Source: Variovorax paradoxus
GTDB taxonomy: Bacteria > Pseudomonadota > Gammaproteobacteria > Burkholderiales > Burkholderiaceae_C
NCBI RefSeq assembly: GCF_029919115.1
Contig: NZ_CP123990.1
Location: forward strand, 1,860,001 to 1,924,000
Direction of reading: 5' to 3'
Length of the DNA stretch: 64,000 nt
The notes under the pieces were generated by a model. The model searched no databases. It was given only the letters and a program-made list of their open reading frames with translations, and was not told the origin of the DNA. This document shows, piece after piece, positions 42,276 through 52,288 of this stretch. The translations under genes were made by a program, and so were the position numbers. Within the stretch, counting starts at the first letter, position 1, and every line of letters starts with the position of its first letter.

Positions 42276-44414
42276 ATGCAATCTGCTACCGCTGACCGGA
42301 CACTTGCGGTCGCGGCATCGGCGCTCACGCTGCTCGACCGCGATCACAGCATCCTGTCTTTCAACGAGCGCGTGCTCGATTGGGCCCACAGGCCCGAGGT
42401 GCCGCTCATCGAGCGCCTTCGCTACCTGTGCATCGTTTCATCGAACCTCGACGAATTCTTCGAGGTCCGCGCCGCACCGCACCTGATTGCCAGCAGCGCC
42501 AGCGACCAGAAGGGCACCTACACCACCGAGTCTTTCGAGCGCTTGTCCGAGGCTGCCCACACGCTGGTGGGGCGCCAATATGCGCTCTACAATGACGAGC
42601 TGATGCCCACGTTTGCCAAGCACGGCATCCACATCATTTCGCACGGCGAGCGCAACGCGGCGCAGCGCAAATGGGTCAGCGAATATTTCGAGCGCGAAGT
42701 GCGCCCGTTGCTGATTCCGGTGGGGCTCGATCCGGCGCACCCGTTTCCGCAAGTGGCCAACAAGTCGCTCAACTTCATCGTGCGGCTCGGCGGCAAGGAC
42801 GCGTTCGGGCGCGAAAACCCGATCCAGATCGTCAAGGTGCCGCGTGTGCTGCCGCGCGTCATTCGCATGCCGGCCAAGGTGTCGGACGGCAAGACGCTGT
42901 TCGTGGCGCTTTCGAGCGTGGTCCGCGCGCATCTGGCCGGCATGTTCCCGGGCCGCGAGGTGGGCGACTTTTCGCAGTTCCGCGTCACGCGGCATTCCGA
43001 TCTTGCGGTCGACGAAGAAGACGTCAAGAACCTGCGCACCGCCTTGCGCCAGGGGCTGCAGCATCGCCACTACGGGCAAGCCGTGCGGCTCGAGGTGTCG
43101 GCGAGTTGTGCCGAGTCGCTCGCAAGCTTTCTGCTGGCGCAGTTCAACCTGCCGCCGCAGGCGCTCTATCGCGTGCATGGCCCTGTCAACCTGGCGCGGC
43201 TCACGCAGCTGATCGACCTGCTGGACGAGCCGCAGCTGCGCTTTCCGCCGTACTCGGCTTCGTACCCGGTCACGCTGTCTCCGGCGCAGTCGTTCTTCGA
43301 GCGGCTGCAGCGCGGCGACGTGCTGATCCACCAGCCCTTCGAAAGCTTCGACGGCGTGCTCGCGTTTTTGCGCGAGGCCGTGCAAGACCCGCAAGTGCTG
43401 GCCATCAAGCAGACCATCTACCGCACCGGTGCAGATTCGGAGCTCATGGACCTGCTGCGCGAAGCTGTGCGCCGCGGCAAGGAAGTGACGGTGGTGGTGG
43501 AGCTCAAGGCGCGATTCGACGAAGAGGCCAACATCAACTGGGCCGAAATGCTCGAGTCGATCGGTGCGCAGGTGGTGTACGGCGTGGTGGGCCTGAAGAC
43601 GCACGCCAAGATGCTGCTGGTAACGCGCCGCGAGGGCAAGCAGATGCGCCGCTACGGCCATCTTTCCACCGGCAACTACAACCCCCGCACGGCCAAGCTC
43701 TACACCGACATCAGCCACCTGACGGCCGATCCGCTGCTGACGGCCGACATGGAAGCGGTGTTCGTTCACTTGGCAAGCCAGAGCCGCCTGCCCAAGCTCA
43801 ACCGCATGTGGCTCGCGCCGTTCGACCTGCACAAGAACCTCGTTGCGCAGATCGATGCCCTGGGCATGGCTGCCGCAGCCGGAGAGCCCACGCGCATCGT
43901 TGCAAAGATGAATGCGCTGACCGACGACCAGCTGGTTGCCGCGCTCATGCGTGCGGGGCAGCAGGGCGTAAAGATCGATCTCATCGTGCGCGGTGCGTGC
44001 ACATTGCCGGCGCAGGTGCCGGGGTTGACGGACAACATCCGCGTGCGCTCGGTGATCGGGCGCTTCCTGGAGCATTCGCGGGTCTTCTACTTCCGCAGCG
44101 GCGAAGAAGAGTCGCTCTACCTTTCAAGCGCCGACTGGATGAACCGCAACATGATGCGGCGCGTGGAACTGGCCTGGCCGGTTACCGATCCGAGCCTTCG
44201 CCAGCGCCTGATCGACGAATGCCTTGTGGCCTACCTGCACGACGGCCGCGATGCCTGGGACCTTGGCGGCGATGGCATCTACACGCGCGTCGACCGCGAC
44301 ACCCACCCTGGAGAGGCGGGTGCTTCGCGCGCCGTCGAGGCGCACGGCGCGCAGACTGCGCTCATGAACCGATATGCATCGCGAGGGCATCACGCCGATG
44401 CATCCAGCAACTGA
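42276..44414 (+). CDS. ppk1: Polyphosphate kinase 1
   Basis: A 712-residue polyphosphate kinase, the normal length, that polymerises the gamma phosphate of ATP into polyphosphate. The N-terminal domain has ILSFNERVLDWA and YLCIVSSNLDEFFEVRAAPH. The C1 domain contains QTIYRTGADSELMDLLREAV. KTHAKMLLVTRREGKQMRRY and HLSTGNYNPRTAKLYTDISH carry the first catalytic-site histidine, and VIGRFLEHSRVFYF the second (autophosphorylated or acid-base His). ATG 42276 is chosen, as alignment with other PPK1 N-termini begins there. Strong Pho boxes lie upstream, and sixA follows after 13 bases. Confidence 0.95.
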   Translation: MQSATADRTLAVAASALTLLDRDHSILSFNERVLDWAHRPEVPLIERLRYLCIVSSNLDEFFEVRAAPHLIASSASDQKGTYTTESFERLSEAAHTLVGRQYALYNDELMPTFAKHGIHIISHGERNAAQRKWVSEYFEREVRPLLIPVGLDPAHPFPQVANKSLNFIVRLGGKDAFGRENPIQIVKVPRVLPRVIRMPAKVSDGKTLFVALSSVVRAHLAGMFPGREVGDFSQFRVTRHSDLAVDEEDVKNLRTALRQGLQHRHYGQAVRLEVSASCAESLASFLLAQFNLPPQALYRVHGPVNLARLTQLIDLLDEPQLRFPPYSASYPVTLSPAQSFFERLQRGDVLIHQPFESFDGVLAFLREAVQDPQVLAIKQTIYRTGADSELMDLLREAVRRGKEVTVVVELKARFDEEANINWAEMLESIGAQVVYGVVGLKTHAKMLLVTRREGKQMRRYGHLSTGNYNPRTAKLYTDISHLTADPLLTADMEAVFVHLASQSRLPKLNRMWLAPFDLHKNLVAQIDALGMAAAAGEPTRIVAKMNALTDDQLVAALMRAGQQGVKIDLIVRGACTLPAQVPGLTDNIRVRSVIGRFLEHSRVFYFRSGEEESLYLSSADWMNRNMMRRVELAWPVTDPSLRQRLIDECLVAYLHDGRDAWDLGGDGIYTRVDRDTHPGEAGASRAVEAHGAQTALMNRYASRGHHADASSN

Positions 44415-44427
44415 CCATCGAAAGACG

Positions 44428-44895
44428 ATGAGCATGGACTTGATCTTCTGGCGCCATGCCGAAGCCGAAGACTGGACCGAGGGCTGCGACGACCTGCAGC
44501 GCTCCCTTACCGCGCGCGGCGAAAAGCAGGCCAAGCGCATGGCCAGCTGGCTCGACCGGCAATTGCCCGACGGCACCCGCATCATCTGCAGCCCGGCGCG
44601 GCGCTGCGAGCAGACTGCGCTCGCGCTCGGCCGCAAATACAAGCTGCGTTCCGAACTCGCGCCAGACACCACGGCCGAGGCCATGCTGGGCGCGGCCGGC
44701 TGGCCCAACGGAAAGTCGGTGGTGCTGATGATCGGCCACCAGCCGTCGGTGGGCCAGGCCATCTCGCTGCTTCTTGGACTCAAGCAGGACAGCTGCCCTG
44801 TGCGCAAGGGCGCGCTGTGGTGGATTCGAACGCGCGAGCGCGACGGCGATGTGCAGACGGTGGTGGTTACCGTCCAATCGCCCGAACTCCTGTGA
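44428..44895 (+). CDS. sixA: SixA-like phosphohistidine phosphatase
   Basis: A 155-residue histidine-phosphatase-superfamily protein. DLIFWRHAEAEDW has the catalytic RHA motif (residues about 8-10), and RIICSPARRCEQTALALGR provides the second conserved Arg. VLMIGHQPSVGQAISLLLG has the second catalytic His (GHQPS). SixA removes phosphate from phosphohistidine, for example in phosphorelay HPt domains; here it is co-located with ppk1, and a role in phosphate signalling is only inferred. The ATG at 44428 (MSMDL) is used; 44434 is an alternative. It is in an operon with ppk1. Confidence 0.88.
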   Translation: MSMDLIFWRHAEAEDWTEGCDDLQRSLTARGEKQAKRMASWLDRQLPDGTRIICSPARRCEQTALALGRKYKLRSELAPDTTAEAMLGAAGWPNGKSVVLMIGHQPSVGQAISLLLGLKQDSCPVRKGALWWIRTRERDGDVQTVVVTVQSPELL

Positions 44896-45126
44896 TGGGA
44901 GTGTGCGGGGCAGAGAATTTGCCCAAAACTGTAAACTAATTGACCAAATCAGGGCTCCGCGGCGGCGGCATGTAGGCACAATGGCCACGCCAGATGCATT
45001 TGGTCACAAATTGCATCCATAACTTACAACCACAAGGCGATTGCGCAGCAAGTGCCTTGTGTGCCGCGGATTCCCGGGCGCCAGGTGGCGAGGGCTGTTG
45101 CAGCCGTCTGTCACCGCGGATGCCCC

Positions 45127-45909
45127 ATGAAAGCGCTCGTCTCCCTGTTGGCTGCTGCAGCCCTCCTGGCCGGATGCGCCACGAGCACGCCTGAGCCCGC
45201 ACCCCAGGTACGCCACGACGCCACCCGGTCGATCTCGAGGATCGAACTCGTCTACAACGATCAGGACCAGCTGACCGTCATGGATGGCGGGGGCTCCGCA
45301 ATCATCGGTTGGGCCGGGGTTTTCGGGCCGGTCGGAACGCTGGTGGCGCTCGGTGTCGAGGTGGGCACACGGGTAACGATGGCCAGCCGCATGGAGAGGC
45401 GCACGCTGGAGTTCACGGCCGCCGTGAAGAACAGTGGCGCAACGTCGCTCAACCGGCAATTCGCGGAGCAGTTGGCGGCGCGCTTGCGCACCGGGGGCCG
45501 AGAGGTAAAGCTGACGCCAGCCCTGCGCGTGGACGGCGGACTCGCGCAGCTGCAGGCAGCCGGGTTCCAGCCGACCCCCGGCTACAGCACGTTGACCGTG
45601 CGGGTCACCACCATCTATTCGGCGCCCGACATGACGTCGAGCTTCAAGCCCTTCGTCGCCATCGAGCAGACGCTCAGGAACGAGCAGCAGGCCGTTCTTT
45701 ACCAGACGACCCACACCTCCGACCTGGAGGAGCCGACCTTCCTTGCGTACGACGGCTTGCTGCAGGACACGGCCAAGGCGCAGGAGGGCCTCCGGCAGGG
45801 GCTTTCGCGAATCCTCCACACCGCGTATGCCGGCATGTTCGGCGAGGACGAGTCGTCTCGCCTGGCCAGCGCGGAACCCGCCCTCACGGCCGGCCTCGAG
45901 GCAAAGTGA
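45127..45909 (+). CDS. Predicted lipoprotein, unknown family
   Basis: A 260-residue lipoprotein: MKALVSLLAAAALLAGCATS has the lipobox LAGC (Cys17). The mature part starts with a Pro-rich linker and then alternates strands with a Gly-rich middle (VMDGGGSAIIGWAGVFGPVG, hydrophobic about residues 58-80, possibly membrane-inserted or packed core). I do not recognise a family. It is followed by the convergent ppx gene with six bases between stops. No Pho box was seen in the 231-base gap before it; only one isolated CTGTCAC half-site lies at 45107-45113, which alone is not evidence. Confidence 0.6.
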   Translation: MKALVSLLAAAALLAGCATSTPEPAPQVRHDATRSISRIELVYNDQDQLTVMDGGGSAIIGWAGVFGPVGTLVALGVEVGTRVTMASRMERRTLEFTAAVKNSGATSLNRQFAEQLAARLRTGGREVKLTPALRVDGGLAQLQAAGFQPTPGYSTLTVRVTTIYSAPDMTSSFKPFVAIEQTLRNEQQAVLYQTTHTSDLEEPTFLAYDGLLQDTAKAQEGLRQGLSRILHTAYAGMFGEDESSRLASAEPALTAGLEAK

Positions 45910-45915
45910 GATAGC

Positions 45916-47436
45916 TCAGGCGCCGCTGAGTTCAACGCGCCAGTTGCTGGTCTTTTGCCAGGCCAGCACTTCTTCGCGCAGCAGGTGTGCGGACTGCGGG
46001 TAGGCGTCGGCCCAGTCGGGCGCACAGGCAATCGTGAAAGCCCTGGCGCCCAAAGCCGCGAGATGCAGCGCTTGCGGATCGGGATCGCGGCGGGCGTGGC
46101 ACAGGATGACTGCCAGGCGCAGCGACAGCAGCTGCATGACGAAGGTTTCATCATCCAGTGCGGCCTCGAGCTTGCGCAGCTTGCCGCGTTGGCCCAGAAC
46201 CAGCTGGCCGAGCGCGTGCAGTTCATTCACGGCAAAGCCGGGTGCGTCGGTGTTGTCCAGGATGTAGGCGCCGTGCTTGTGATAGTCGCTGTGCGAAACC
46301 AGCGTGCCGATCTCATGCAACTGCGCCGCCCAGCCCAGCTTTCGCAGCGCCCGGCCGGCGCGGCTGGTGGCGCTGCCGCCGCGTGCCGCCGGCGTGAGCT
46401 GCACGAAGAGTGCGGCGGCCGTTTCGCCCACTCGCCTGGCCTGGGCTGCATCGACAGAAAAGCGGCTGGCCAGCCGCGCCACCGTGGCGGTGCGCAAATC
46501 GGCCACGCCTTCGTCTCGTTCCAGCAACTCGTAGAGCACGCCATGGCGAAGCGCGCCCTGGGCCACTTTCATTTCTTCAATGCCGAGCAGGTCGAACACG
46601 GCCCGCAGCACGCTCACGCCGCCGCCAATGACGGGCTTGCGGTCTTCCCGCATGCCGTCGATGCGCAGCTTGTCGGCGCTGCCCGCCTTCAGCAGGCGGT
46701 CGACCAGCCAGTCGAGCCCGTCGCGGGTGATCAGGCCCGGCTCTCCGCCGGCGGCGGCCAGCACGTCGCCGACCGCGCCAATGGTGCCGGAAGCGCCGTA
46801 CGCCACATCCCACTGGTCGCGGGTGTAGCTGGAGAGCGCATCGTCCAGCACGGCCTTGGCGGCCACCTCGGCGGCGCGGAATGCGGCCGGGGTGAAGAGG
46901 CCTTCCGCAAAGTGCTTCATCGACCACGCGACGCTTCCGACGCGGTAAGACTCCATGAGCTCGGCTTCCAGTGCGCGGCCGATGATCATTTCGGTCGAGC
47001 GCCCGCCGATGTCCACCACCAGGCGGCGCTCCCGGTCGGAGGCGTCGGTGTGCGGGAGCATGTGTGCCACGCCCTGGTAGATAAGGCGGGCCTCTTCGCG
47101 CCCGGGGATCACGTCGATGCCAAACCCCAGGATGGTGCGCGCCCGCAATAGAAATTCTTCGCGGTTGCGGGCTTCGCGCAGCGTCTGGGTGGCCACGGCG
47201 CGCACCTGCGATCGCTTGAAGCCGGCCAGCCGCTCGCCAAAGCGGGCGAGGGCGTCCCAGCCGCGCTGCATCGCCTCGGGCGTGAGGTTCCGGGCGCTGT
47301 CCAGGCCGTTGCCCTGGCGCACGGTCTCCTTGAGGTATTCGGTGCGGTGAATCTGGCCGTAATCGACCTGTCCGATTTCGAGCCTGAAGCTGTTCGAACC
47401 GAGATCGACTGCGGCGAGGCGGGTGCCGTTTTGCAT
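45916..47436 (-). CDS. ppx: Exopolyphosphatase (Ppx/GppA family)
   Basis: A 506-residue exopolyphosphatase, matching the family length, that removes terminal phosphates from polyphosphate. LAAVDLGSNSFRLEIGQVDY (residues about 6-25) is the first actin-like phosphate-binding motif, and RRLVVDIGGRSTEMIIGRAL the second. GYGASGTIGAVGDVLAAAGG-type (VAYGASGTIGAVGDVLAAAG) follows. The C-terminal HD-like domain holds HEIGTLVSHSDYHKHGAYIL. ATG 47436 is preferred to 47472 because the domain begins immediately. A minus-strand Pho box lies 117 bases upstream. It opposes ppk1 enzymatically, so both ends of polyphosphate turnover are in this cluster. Confidence 0.9.
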   Translation of the reverse strand: MQNGTRLAAVDLGSNSFRLEIGQVDYGQIHRTEYLKETVRQGNGLDSARNLTPEAMQRGWDALARFGERLAGFKRSQVRAVATQTLREARNREEFLLRARTILGFGIDVIPGREEARLIYQGVAHMLPHTDASDRERRLVVDIGGRSTEMIIGRALEAELMESYRVGSVAWSMKHFAEGLFTPAAFRAAEVAAKAVLDDALSSYTRDQWDVAYGASGTIGAVGDVLAAAGGEPGLITRDGLDWLVDRLLKAGSADKLRIDGMREDRKPVIGGGVSVLRAVFDLLGIEEMKVAQGALRHGVLYELLERDEGVADLRTATVARLASRFSVDAAQARRVGETAAALFVQLTPAARGGSATSRAGRALRKLGWAAQLHEIGTLVSHSDYHKHGAYILDNTDAPGFAVNELHALGQLVLGQRGKLRKLEAALDDETFVMQLLSLRLAVILCHARRDPDPQALHLAALGARAFTIACAPDWADAYPQSAHLLREEVLAWQKTSNWRVELSGA

Positions 47437-47552
47437 GTAGTTGTAGTGATGAAGAAGGCGGGTGGCCCTCATCGTAGCGCCGTGAAAGACGGTGGCAGCT
47501 GCGCCGACGCCCGAATCGCCGGCGGCGAGGCTCGGAAGGCTATGCCGCGTGA

Positions 47553-47570
47553 ATGACGGTTGTGTGACAG
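47553..47570 (-). promoter_or_regulatory. Pho box for ppx (minus strand)
   Basis: Read on the minus strand, CTGTCAC-ACAA-CCGTCAT: two half-sites 11 bases apart, the first one base from consensus CTGTCAT, the second likewise. It is 117 bases upstream of the ppx ATG and 50 bases from the opposing pstS box, so PhoB could act divergently. Confidence 0.6.
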
Positions 47571-47619
47571 CGTCATACAAGCCGCATGGCAGCCAACGCC
47601 ATTTTCCCTCTGTGGCGGG

Positions 47620-47637
47620 GTGTCACACCGATGTCAC
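47620..47637 (+). promoter_or_regulatory. Pho box for pstS
   Basis: GTGTCAC-ACCG-ATGTCAC gives two half-sites with exact 11-base spacing, each ending TGTCAC. It ends 67 bases before the pstS ATG, and TTCTAGA about 10 bases downstream may be the -10. This is the standard place for PhoB activation of the pst operon. Confidence 0.75.
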
Positions 47638-47704
47638 ACAAGCTTTCTAGAGTCCGTCCCAAGCCCGAAAGGGACTACTTCTTACTTCTAAAAAAGGAAG
47701 CCTC

Positions 47705-48742
47705 ATGAAAACGACTTTCAAATTTGCAGCCGCCGGCCTCGTGGCCGCGGTCTTCGCTCAAGTTCCCGCTTTTGCACAAGACGTAACCGGCGCCGGCGCG
47801 AGCTTTCCCGCACCGCTGTATGCCAAGTGGGCGTCTGACTTCAACAAGAGCACCGGCGTCAAGATCAACTACCAGTCGGTCGGCTCGGGCGCGGGCCTCA
47901 AGCAGATCGAAGCCAAGACGGTCGATTTCGGCGCGTCGGACGCTCCCCTGAAGGACGAAGAACTCCAGGCCAAGGGCCTGATGCAGTTCCCCACCGTCAT
48001 CGGCGGCGTGATTCCGGTAGTGAACATTCCCGGCATCAAGCCCGGCGAACTGAAGCTCAACGGCCAGGTGCTCGGCGACATCTACCTGGGCAAGATCACC
48101 AAGTGGAACGACCCGGCCATCAAGGCGCTGAACGGCTCGCTGGCCCTGCCTGATGCCGCCATTGCGCCGGTTCGCCGCGCCGACGGTTCGGGCACCAGCT
48201 TCCTGTTCACCAATTACCTGAGCAAGGTCAACGCCGAGTGGAAGACCAAGGTCGGCGAAGGCACGGCCGTGAACTGGCCCACCGGTGCGGGCGGCAAGGG
48301 CAATGAAGGCGTTGCCGCTTTCGTGAACCGCCTGCCCAACTCGATCGGCTATGTCGAATACGCCTACGTCAAGCAGAACAAGATGACCTACGCGCAGCTG
48401 CAGAACGCGGCCGGCAACTTCGTATCGCCGGAAGACACGGCATTCAAGGCCGCCGCCGCCGCTGCCGACTGGAGCAAGAGCTTCTACCAGGTGCTGACCA
48501 ACCAGGCCGACAAGGGCGCATGGCCGATCACCGGCGCGACCTTCATCCTGATGCACAAGTCGCAGGACAAGCCCGCCAACGCAACCACGGTGCTGAAGTT
48601 CTTCGACTGGGCCTACAAGAACGGCGACAAGACCGCCGACGACCTGGACTACGTGCCGATGCCCGATACGGTGAAGGCCACGATTGCCAAGGCATGGGGC
48701 GAGGTGAAGGACGCATCGGGCAAGCCGGTCGCGTTCAAGTAA
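47705..48742 (+). CDS. pstS: Phosphate ABC transporter substrate-binding protein PstS
   Basis: A 345-residue periplasmic phosphate receptor. The signal peptide (residues 1-23) [20 protein letters not shown] ends at AFA before [20 protein letters not shown], the family start. The phosphate-binding Ser/Thr/Arg residues are in [20 protein letters not shown] and [20 protein letters not shown] (DFGASD). Phosphate caught here is passed to PstCA. AAAGGAAG precedes ATG 47705. A Pho box 68 bases upstream heads the operon. pstC follows 34 bases after the stop. Confidence 0.96.
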   Translation: MKTTFKFAAAGLVAAVFAQVPAFAQDVTGAGASFPAPLYAKWASDFNKSTGVKINYQSVGSGAGLKQIEAKTVDFGASDAPLKDEELQAKGLMQFPTVIGGVIPVVNIPGIKPGELKLNGQVLGDIYLGKITKWNDPAIKALNGSLALPDAAIAPVRRADGSGTSFLFTNYLSKVNAEWKTKVGEGTAVNWPTGAGGKGNEGVAAFVNRLPNSIGYVEYAYVKQNKMTYAQLQNAAGNFVSPEDTAFKAAAAAADWSKSFYQVLTNQADKGAWPITGATFILMHKSQDKPANATTVLKFFDWAYKNGDKTADDLDYVPMPDTVKATIAKAWGEVKDASGKPVAFK

Positions 48743-48776
48743 GCAACCCACCCATCAAGCCAGGAACGGCGCATTC

Positions 48777-49856
48777 ATGAGCACCACTTCGCTCGAGGAT
48801 GCGCCGCTTTCGTCATTGCCGGAGCGACCCGTGTCATCCACTTATCCTGCTTCCGCATCCACGCTCGACCTCGCGGCCGAGCGCGGGCGCGCCACCTCTC
48901 CACCGCCAGCCAAGGCACCGCGCTCCGGCCCGATGGCCGACCGCCTGTTTGGCTGGGCCGCAAAGGGCGCCGCGCTGCTCACGCTTGCAATGCTGATCGG
49001 CATCCTGCTGTCGCTGATCGCCGGTGCATGGCCCGCCATCTCGAAATACGGCCTCGGCTTTCTCACCAGCAGCGTGTGGGACCCGGTACAGAACGAGTAC
49101 GGCGGCCTGGTCATGATCTACGGCACGCTGGCCACTTCGATCATTGCGCTGGTGATTGCGGTGCCTGTGAGCTTCGGCATTGCACTGTTTCTTACCGAGC
49201 TTTCGCCCAGCTGGCTCAAGCGCCCGCTGGGCACGGCCATCGAGCTGCTCGCCGCTGTGCCGTCCATCGTTTACGGCATGTGGGGCCTGCTCGTGTTCGG
49301 CCCGATTCTTTCCACCTGGGTGCAGCAGCCGCTGCAGAAGCTGCTCGCAGGCGTGCCGTACCTCGGCGCCCTCGTGTCCGGCCCGCCGGTGGGCATCGGC
49401 ATTCTTTCGGCCGGCATCATCCTCGCGATCATGATCATTCCGTTCATTGCATCGGTGATGCGCGACGTGTTCGAGGTGACGCCGCCGCTGCTCAAGGAGT
49501 CGGCCTACGGCCTTGGCTCCACCACCTGGGAGGTGGTCTCCAAGGTTGTGCTGCCGTACACCAAGGCCGGCGTCATCGGCGGCATCATGCTCGGCCTTGG
49601 CCGGGCGCTGGGCGAAACGATGGCGGTCACCTTCGTGATCGGCAACATGAACCAGCTCAATTCACTGTCGGTGTTCGAGGCTGCCAACAGCATCACCTCG
49701 GCACTCGCCAACGAGTTTGCCGAAGCCGGTGCGGGCCTTCACCAGGCTGCGCTGATGTACCTGGGCCTGGTGCTGTTCTTCATCACCTTCGTGGTGCTGA
49801 CGCTTTCGAAGGTGCTGCTGGCGCAAATGAAGAAGAGCGAAGGGACCAAGTCATGA
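48777..49856 (+). CDS. pstC: Phosphate ABC transporter permease PstC
   Basis: A 359-residue inner-membrane permease with six or so transmembrane segments after an unusually long Ser/Pro-rich cytoplasmic N-terminus of about 50 residues. [20 protein letters not shown] and [20 protein letters not shown] are conserved. The EAA-like loop is [20 protein letters not shown], with [16 protein letters not shown] following. It forms the phosphate channel with PstA. ATG 48777 is the longest frame and follows the pstS stop by 34 bases; the stop overlaps the pstA start (ATGA). Confidence 0.94.
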   Translation: MSTTSLEDAPLSSLPERPVSSTYPASASTLDLAAERGRATSPPPAKAPRSGPMADRLFGWAAKGAALLTLAMLIGILLSLIAGAWPAISKYGLGFLTSSVWDPVQNEYGGLVMIYGTLATSIIALVIAVPVSFGIALFLTELSPSWLKRPLGTAIELLAAVPSIVYGMWGLLVFGPILSTWVQQPLQKLLAGVPYLGALVSGPPVGIGILSAGIILAIMIIPFIASVMRDVFEVTPPLLKESAYGLGSTTWEVVSKVVLPYTKAGVIGGIMLGLGRALGETMAVTFVIGNMNQLNSLSVFEAANSITSALANEFAEAGAGLHQAALMYLGLVLFFITFVVLTLSKVLLAQMKKSEGTKS

Positions 49857-50743
49857 GTACGAGCACCGCTCAAAACCTGCTGAACGCCAAGGCGCTGGCC
49901 GAAACGCGCCAGGCCAAGTTCGCCGCGCGCAACCGGGTCAACAAGATCGCGCTTACGCTGTCGCTTGCGGCCATGGTGTTCGGTGTTTTCTGGCTCATCT
50001 GGATTCTTTGGGAAACGCTGCGCCTGGGCCTTGGCGGCCTGGCGCTTGCCACTTTCACCGAAATGACCCCGCCCCCCAATGAGGCGGGCGGCATCGCCAA
50101 TGCGATCTTCGGGTCGTTCGTGATGGTGATGCTCGCAACTTTCGTGGGCACGCCGATCGGCATCATGGCCGGCATCTACCTGGCCGAGTACAACCCCAAG
50201 GGCTGGCTCTCGTCGGTCACGCGCTTCGTCAACGACATCCTGCTGTCGGCGCCGTCGATCGTGATCGGCCTGTTCGTGTATGCCGTGGTGGTGGCGTACT
50301 TCAAGACCTTCTCGGGCCTTGCGGGTGCACTGTCGCTGGCGCTGATCGTGATTCCGGTGGTCATTCGCACCACCGAGAACATGCTGCAGCTGGTGCCGCC
50401 GGGCCTGCGCGAAGCGGCCTATGCACTTGGCACGCCGAAGTGGAAGGTGATCCTGAGCATCACCCTGCGCGCCGCGCGTGCCGGCGTGGTCACGGGTGTG
50501 CTGCTGGCCGTGGCGCGCATTGCGGGTGAAACCGCGCCGCTGCTGTTTACCGCGCTGAACAACCAGTTCTGGACCGCCGACATCAGCCAGCCGATGGCCA
50601 GCCTGCCGGTGACGATCTTCAAGTTTGCGATGAGCCCGTACGAAAACTGGCAACAGCTGGCCTGGGCCGGCGTGTTCCTGATCACCGTGGCCGTGCTTGC
50701 CCTCAACATCCTGGCGCGCGTTCTCACGCGCAACAAACTCTGA
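49853..50743 (+). CDS. pstA: Phosphate ABC transporter permease PstA
   Basis: A 296-residue permease with about six transmembrane segments. [20 protein letters not shown] is the cytoplasmic start. The conserved regions are [60 protein letters not shown] and the EAA loop [20 protein letters not shown]. It pairs with PstC. Its start overlaps the pstC stop by four bases, implying coupled translation. pstB follows 20 bases after the stop. Confidence 0.94.
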   Translation: MSTSTAQNLLNAKALAETRQAKFAARNRVNKIALTLSLAAMVFGVFWLIWILWETLRLGLGGLALATFTEMTPPPNEAGGIANAIFGSFVMVMLATFVGTPIGIMAGIYLAEYNPKGWLSSVTRFVNDILLSAPSIVIGLFVYAVVVAYFKTFSGLAGALSLALIVIPVVIRTTENMLQLVPPGLREAAYALGTPKWKVILSITLRAARAGVVTGVLLAVARIAGETAPLLFTALNNQFWTADISQPMASLPVTIFKFAMSPYENWQQLAWAGVFLITVAVLALNILARVLTRNKL

Positions 50744-50763
50744 TTCAAGAAGAAGTAGCAACC

Positions 50764-51543
50764 ATGCCAAACACCGTCGTACAACCGTCGCGCTCGAAGA
50801 TCTCGGTCAAGGACCTGAACTTCTACTACGGCAAGTTCCACGCGCTCAAGGGCATCAACCTCGAGATCCCAGAGAACAAGGTCACGGCCTTCATCGGCCC
50901 GTCGGGCTGCGGCAAGTCGACCCTGCTGCGCACCTTCAACCGCATGTTCGAGCTCTACCCGGAGCAGCGCGCCGAAGGCACCATTGCGCTGGACGGCGAG
51001 AACCTGCTCACGTCCAAGCAGGACGTGGCGTTGATCCGCGCGAAGGTCGGCATGGTGTTCCAGAAGCCCACGCCGTTCCCGATGTCGATCTACGACAACA
51101 TCGCCTTCGGCGTGAAGCTGTTCGAGAACCTGAGCGCCAGCGAAATGGACGACCGCGTCGAGTGGGCCCTGAAGAAGGCCGCCCTCTGGACCGAGGTGCG
51201 CGACAAGCTGCAGCAAAGCGGTTCGGGCCTTTCGGGCGGCCAGCAGCAGCGCCTGTGCATTGCACGCGGCATTGCCATCAAGCCCGAGGTGCTGCTGCTC
51301 GACGAACCGTGCTCCGCGCTCGACCCGATTTCGACCGCGAAGATCGAAGAGTTGATCGCCGAGCTGAAAAACGAGTACACCGTGGTCATCGTGACGCACA
51401 ACATGCAGCAGGCCGCACGCTGCAGCGACTACACCGCGTACATGTACCTGGGCGACCTGATCGAGTTCGGCGCAACGGAACAGATGTTCTTCAAGCCGCA
51501 GCGCAAGGAGACCGAGGACTACATCACCGGCCGTTTCGGCTGA
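50764..51543 (+). CDS. pstB: Phosphate ABC transporter ATP-binding protein PstB
   Basis: A 259-residue ABC ATPase. [20 protein letters not shown] opens the domain, the Walker A motif is GPSGCGKST (about 40-48), and the Q-loop is [20 protein letters not shown]. The ABC signature is [19 protein letters not shown] and Walker [16 protein letters not shown], with an H-loop [20 protein letters not shown]. All catalytic residues are present. It drives phosphate import with PstCA. A short gap of 16 bases to phoU, with AAGGAGG, indicates one operon. Confidence 0.97.
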   Translation: MPNTVVQPSRSKISVKDLNFYYGKFHALKGINLEIPENKVTAFIGPSGCGKSTLLRTFNRMFELYPEQRAEGTIALDGENLLTSKQDVALIRAKVGMVFQKPTPFPMSIYDNIAFGVKLFENLSASEMDDRVEWALKKAALWTEVRDKLQQSGSGLSGGQQQRLCIARGIAIKPEVLLLDEPCSALDPISTAKIEELIAELKNEYTVVIVTHNMQQAARCSDYTAYMYLGDLIEFGATEQMFFKPQRKETEDYITGRFG

Positions 51544-51559
51544 TGCCAAGGAGGCACAC

Positions 51560-52261
51560 ATGACTGAAAAACATCTCTCCAGCCAGTTCGACAGCGAACT
51601 CAACGGCGTTTCGTCGCGCGTGATGGAGCTCGGCGGCATGGTCGAGGCGCAGATCCACCAGGCGGTGTACGCGCTGCTGCAGTTCGACCCCGATGCGGCC
51701 GACCGCGTGATGGAAACCGAGCACCGCGTCAACGCGATGGAGATCGAGATCGACCGCGAGCTGTCGTCGATCATTGCGCGCCGCCAGCCGACCGCGCGCG
51801 ACCTGCGCCTGCTGATTGCCATTTCGAAGACCACCGCCAACCTGGAGCGCGTGGGCGACGAGGCCAACAAGATTGCGCGCATGGTCAAGTCGATCATCGA
51901 GAGCGGTTCTGCGCGCGCGCTGCCTTCGAACGAGCTGCGCATTGCGGCCGACCTGGCCTCGGGCCTGCTGCGTACCGCGCTCGACGCATTCGCGCGCCTG
52001 GACACGGCCGCGGCGCTGTCGATCCTGAAGGACGACGACCTGATCGACAAGGAGTTCGACGGCTTCGTGCGCAAGCTGGTCACCTACATGATGGAAGACC
52101 CGCGCACCATCTCGGCCAGCCTCGACCTGCTGTTCCTGGCAAAGGCCATCGAACGCATCGGAGACCACGCCAAGAATATTGCCGAGTTCATCATCTACAT
52201 CGTCAAGGGTGCCGATGTGCGGCACACTTCGATGCAGGAAATCGAATCGGCGCTGCAGTAA
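51560..52261 (+). CDS. phoU: Phosphate signalling complex protein PhoU
   Basis: A 233-residue all-helical protein of two repeated three-helix units. KHLSSQFDSELNGVSSRVME and LGGMVEAQIHQAVYALLQFD begin the first, KTTANLERVGDEANKIARMV carries the metal-binding E/DxxxD pattern of the first unit, and AKAIERIGDHAKNIAEFIIY that of the second. PhoU connects the Pst transporter with PhoR and keeps the Pho regulon off when phosphate is plentiful. AAGGAGGCACAC lies just before ATG 51560. phoB follows after 27 bases. Confidence 0.95.
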   Translation: MTEKHLSSQFDSELNGVSSRVMELGGMVEAQIHQAVYALLQFDPDAADRVMETEHRVNAMEIEIDRELSSIIARRQPTARDLRLLIAISKTTANLERVGDEANKIARMVKSIIESGSARALPSNELRIAADLASGLLRTALDAFARLDTAAALSILKDDDLIDKEFDGFVRKLVTYMMEDPRTISASLDLLFLAKAIERIGDHAKNIAEFIIYIVKGADVRHTSMQEIESALQ

Positions 52262-52288
52262 CAACAAGCGCCAGACTCCCCAGAAAGC

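Noticed and set aside
45107..45113. Single CTGTCAC before the lipoprotein gene as a Pho box
   Set aside because: No second half-site at 11 bases on either side; one heptamer is expected by chance.
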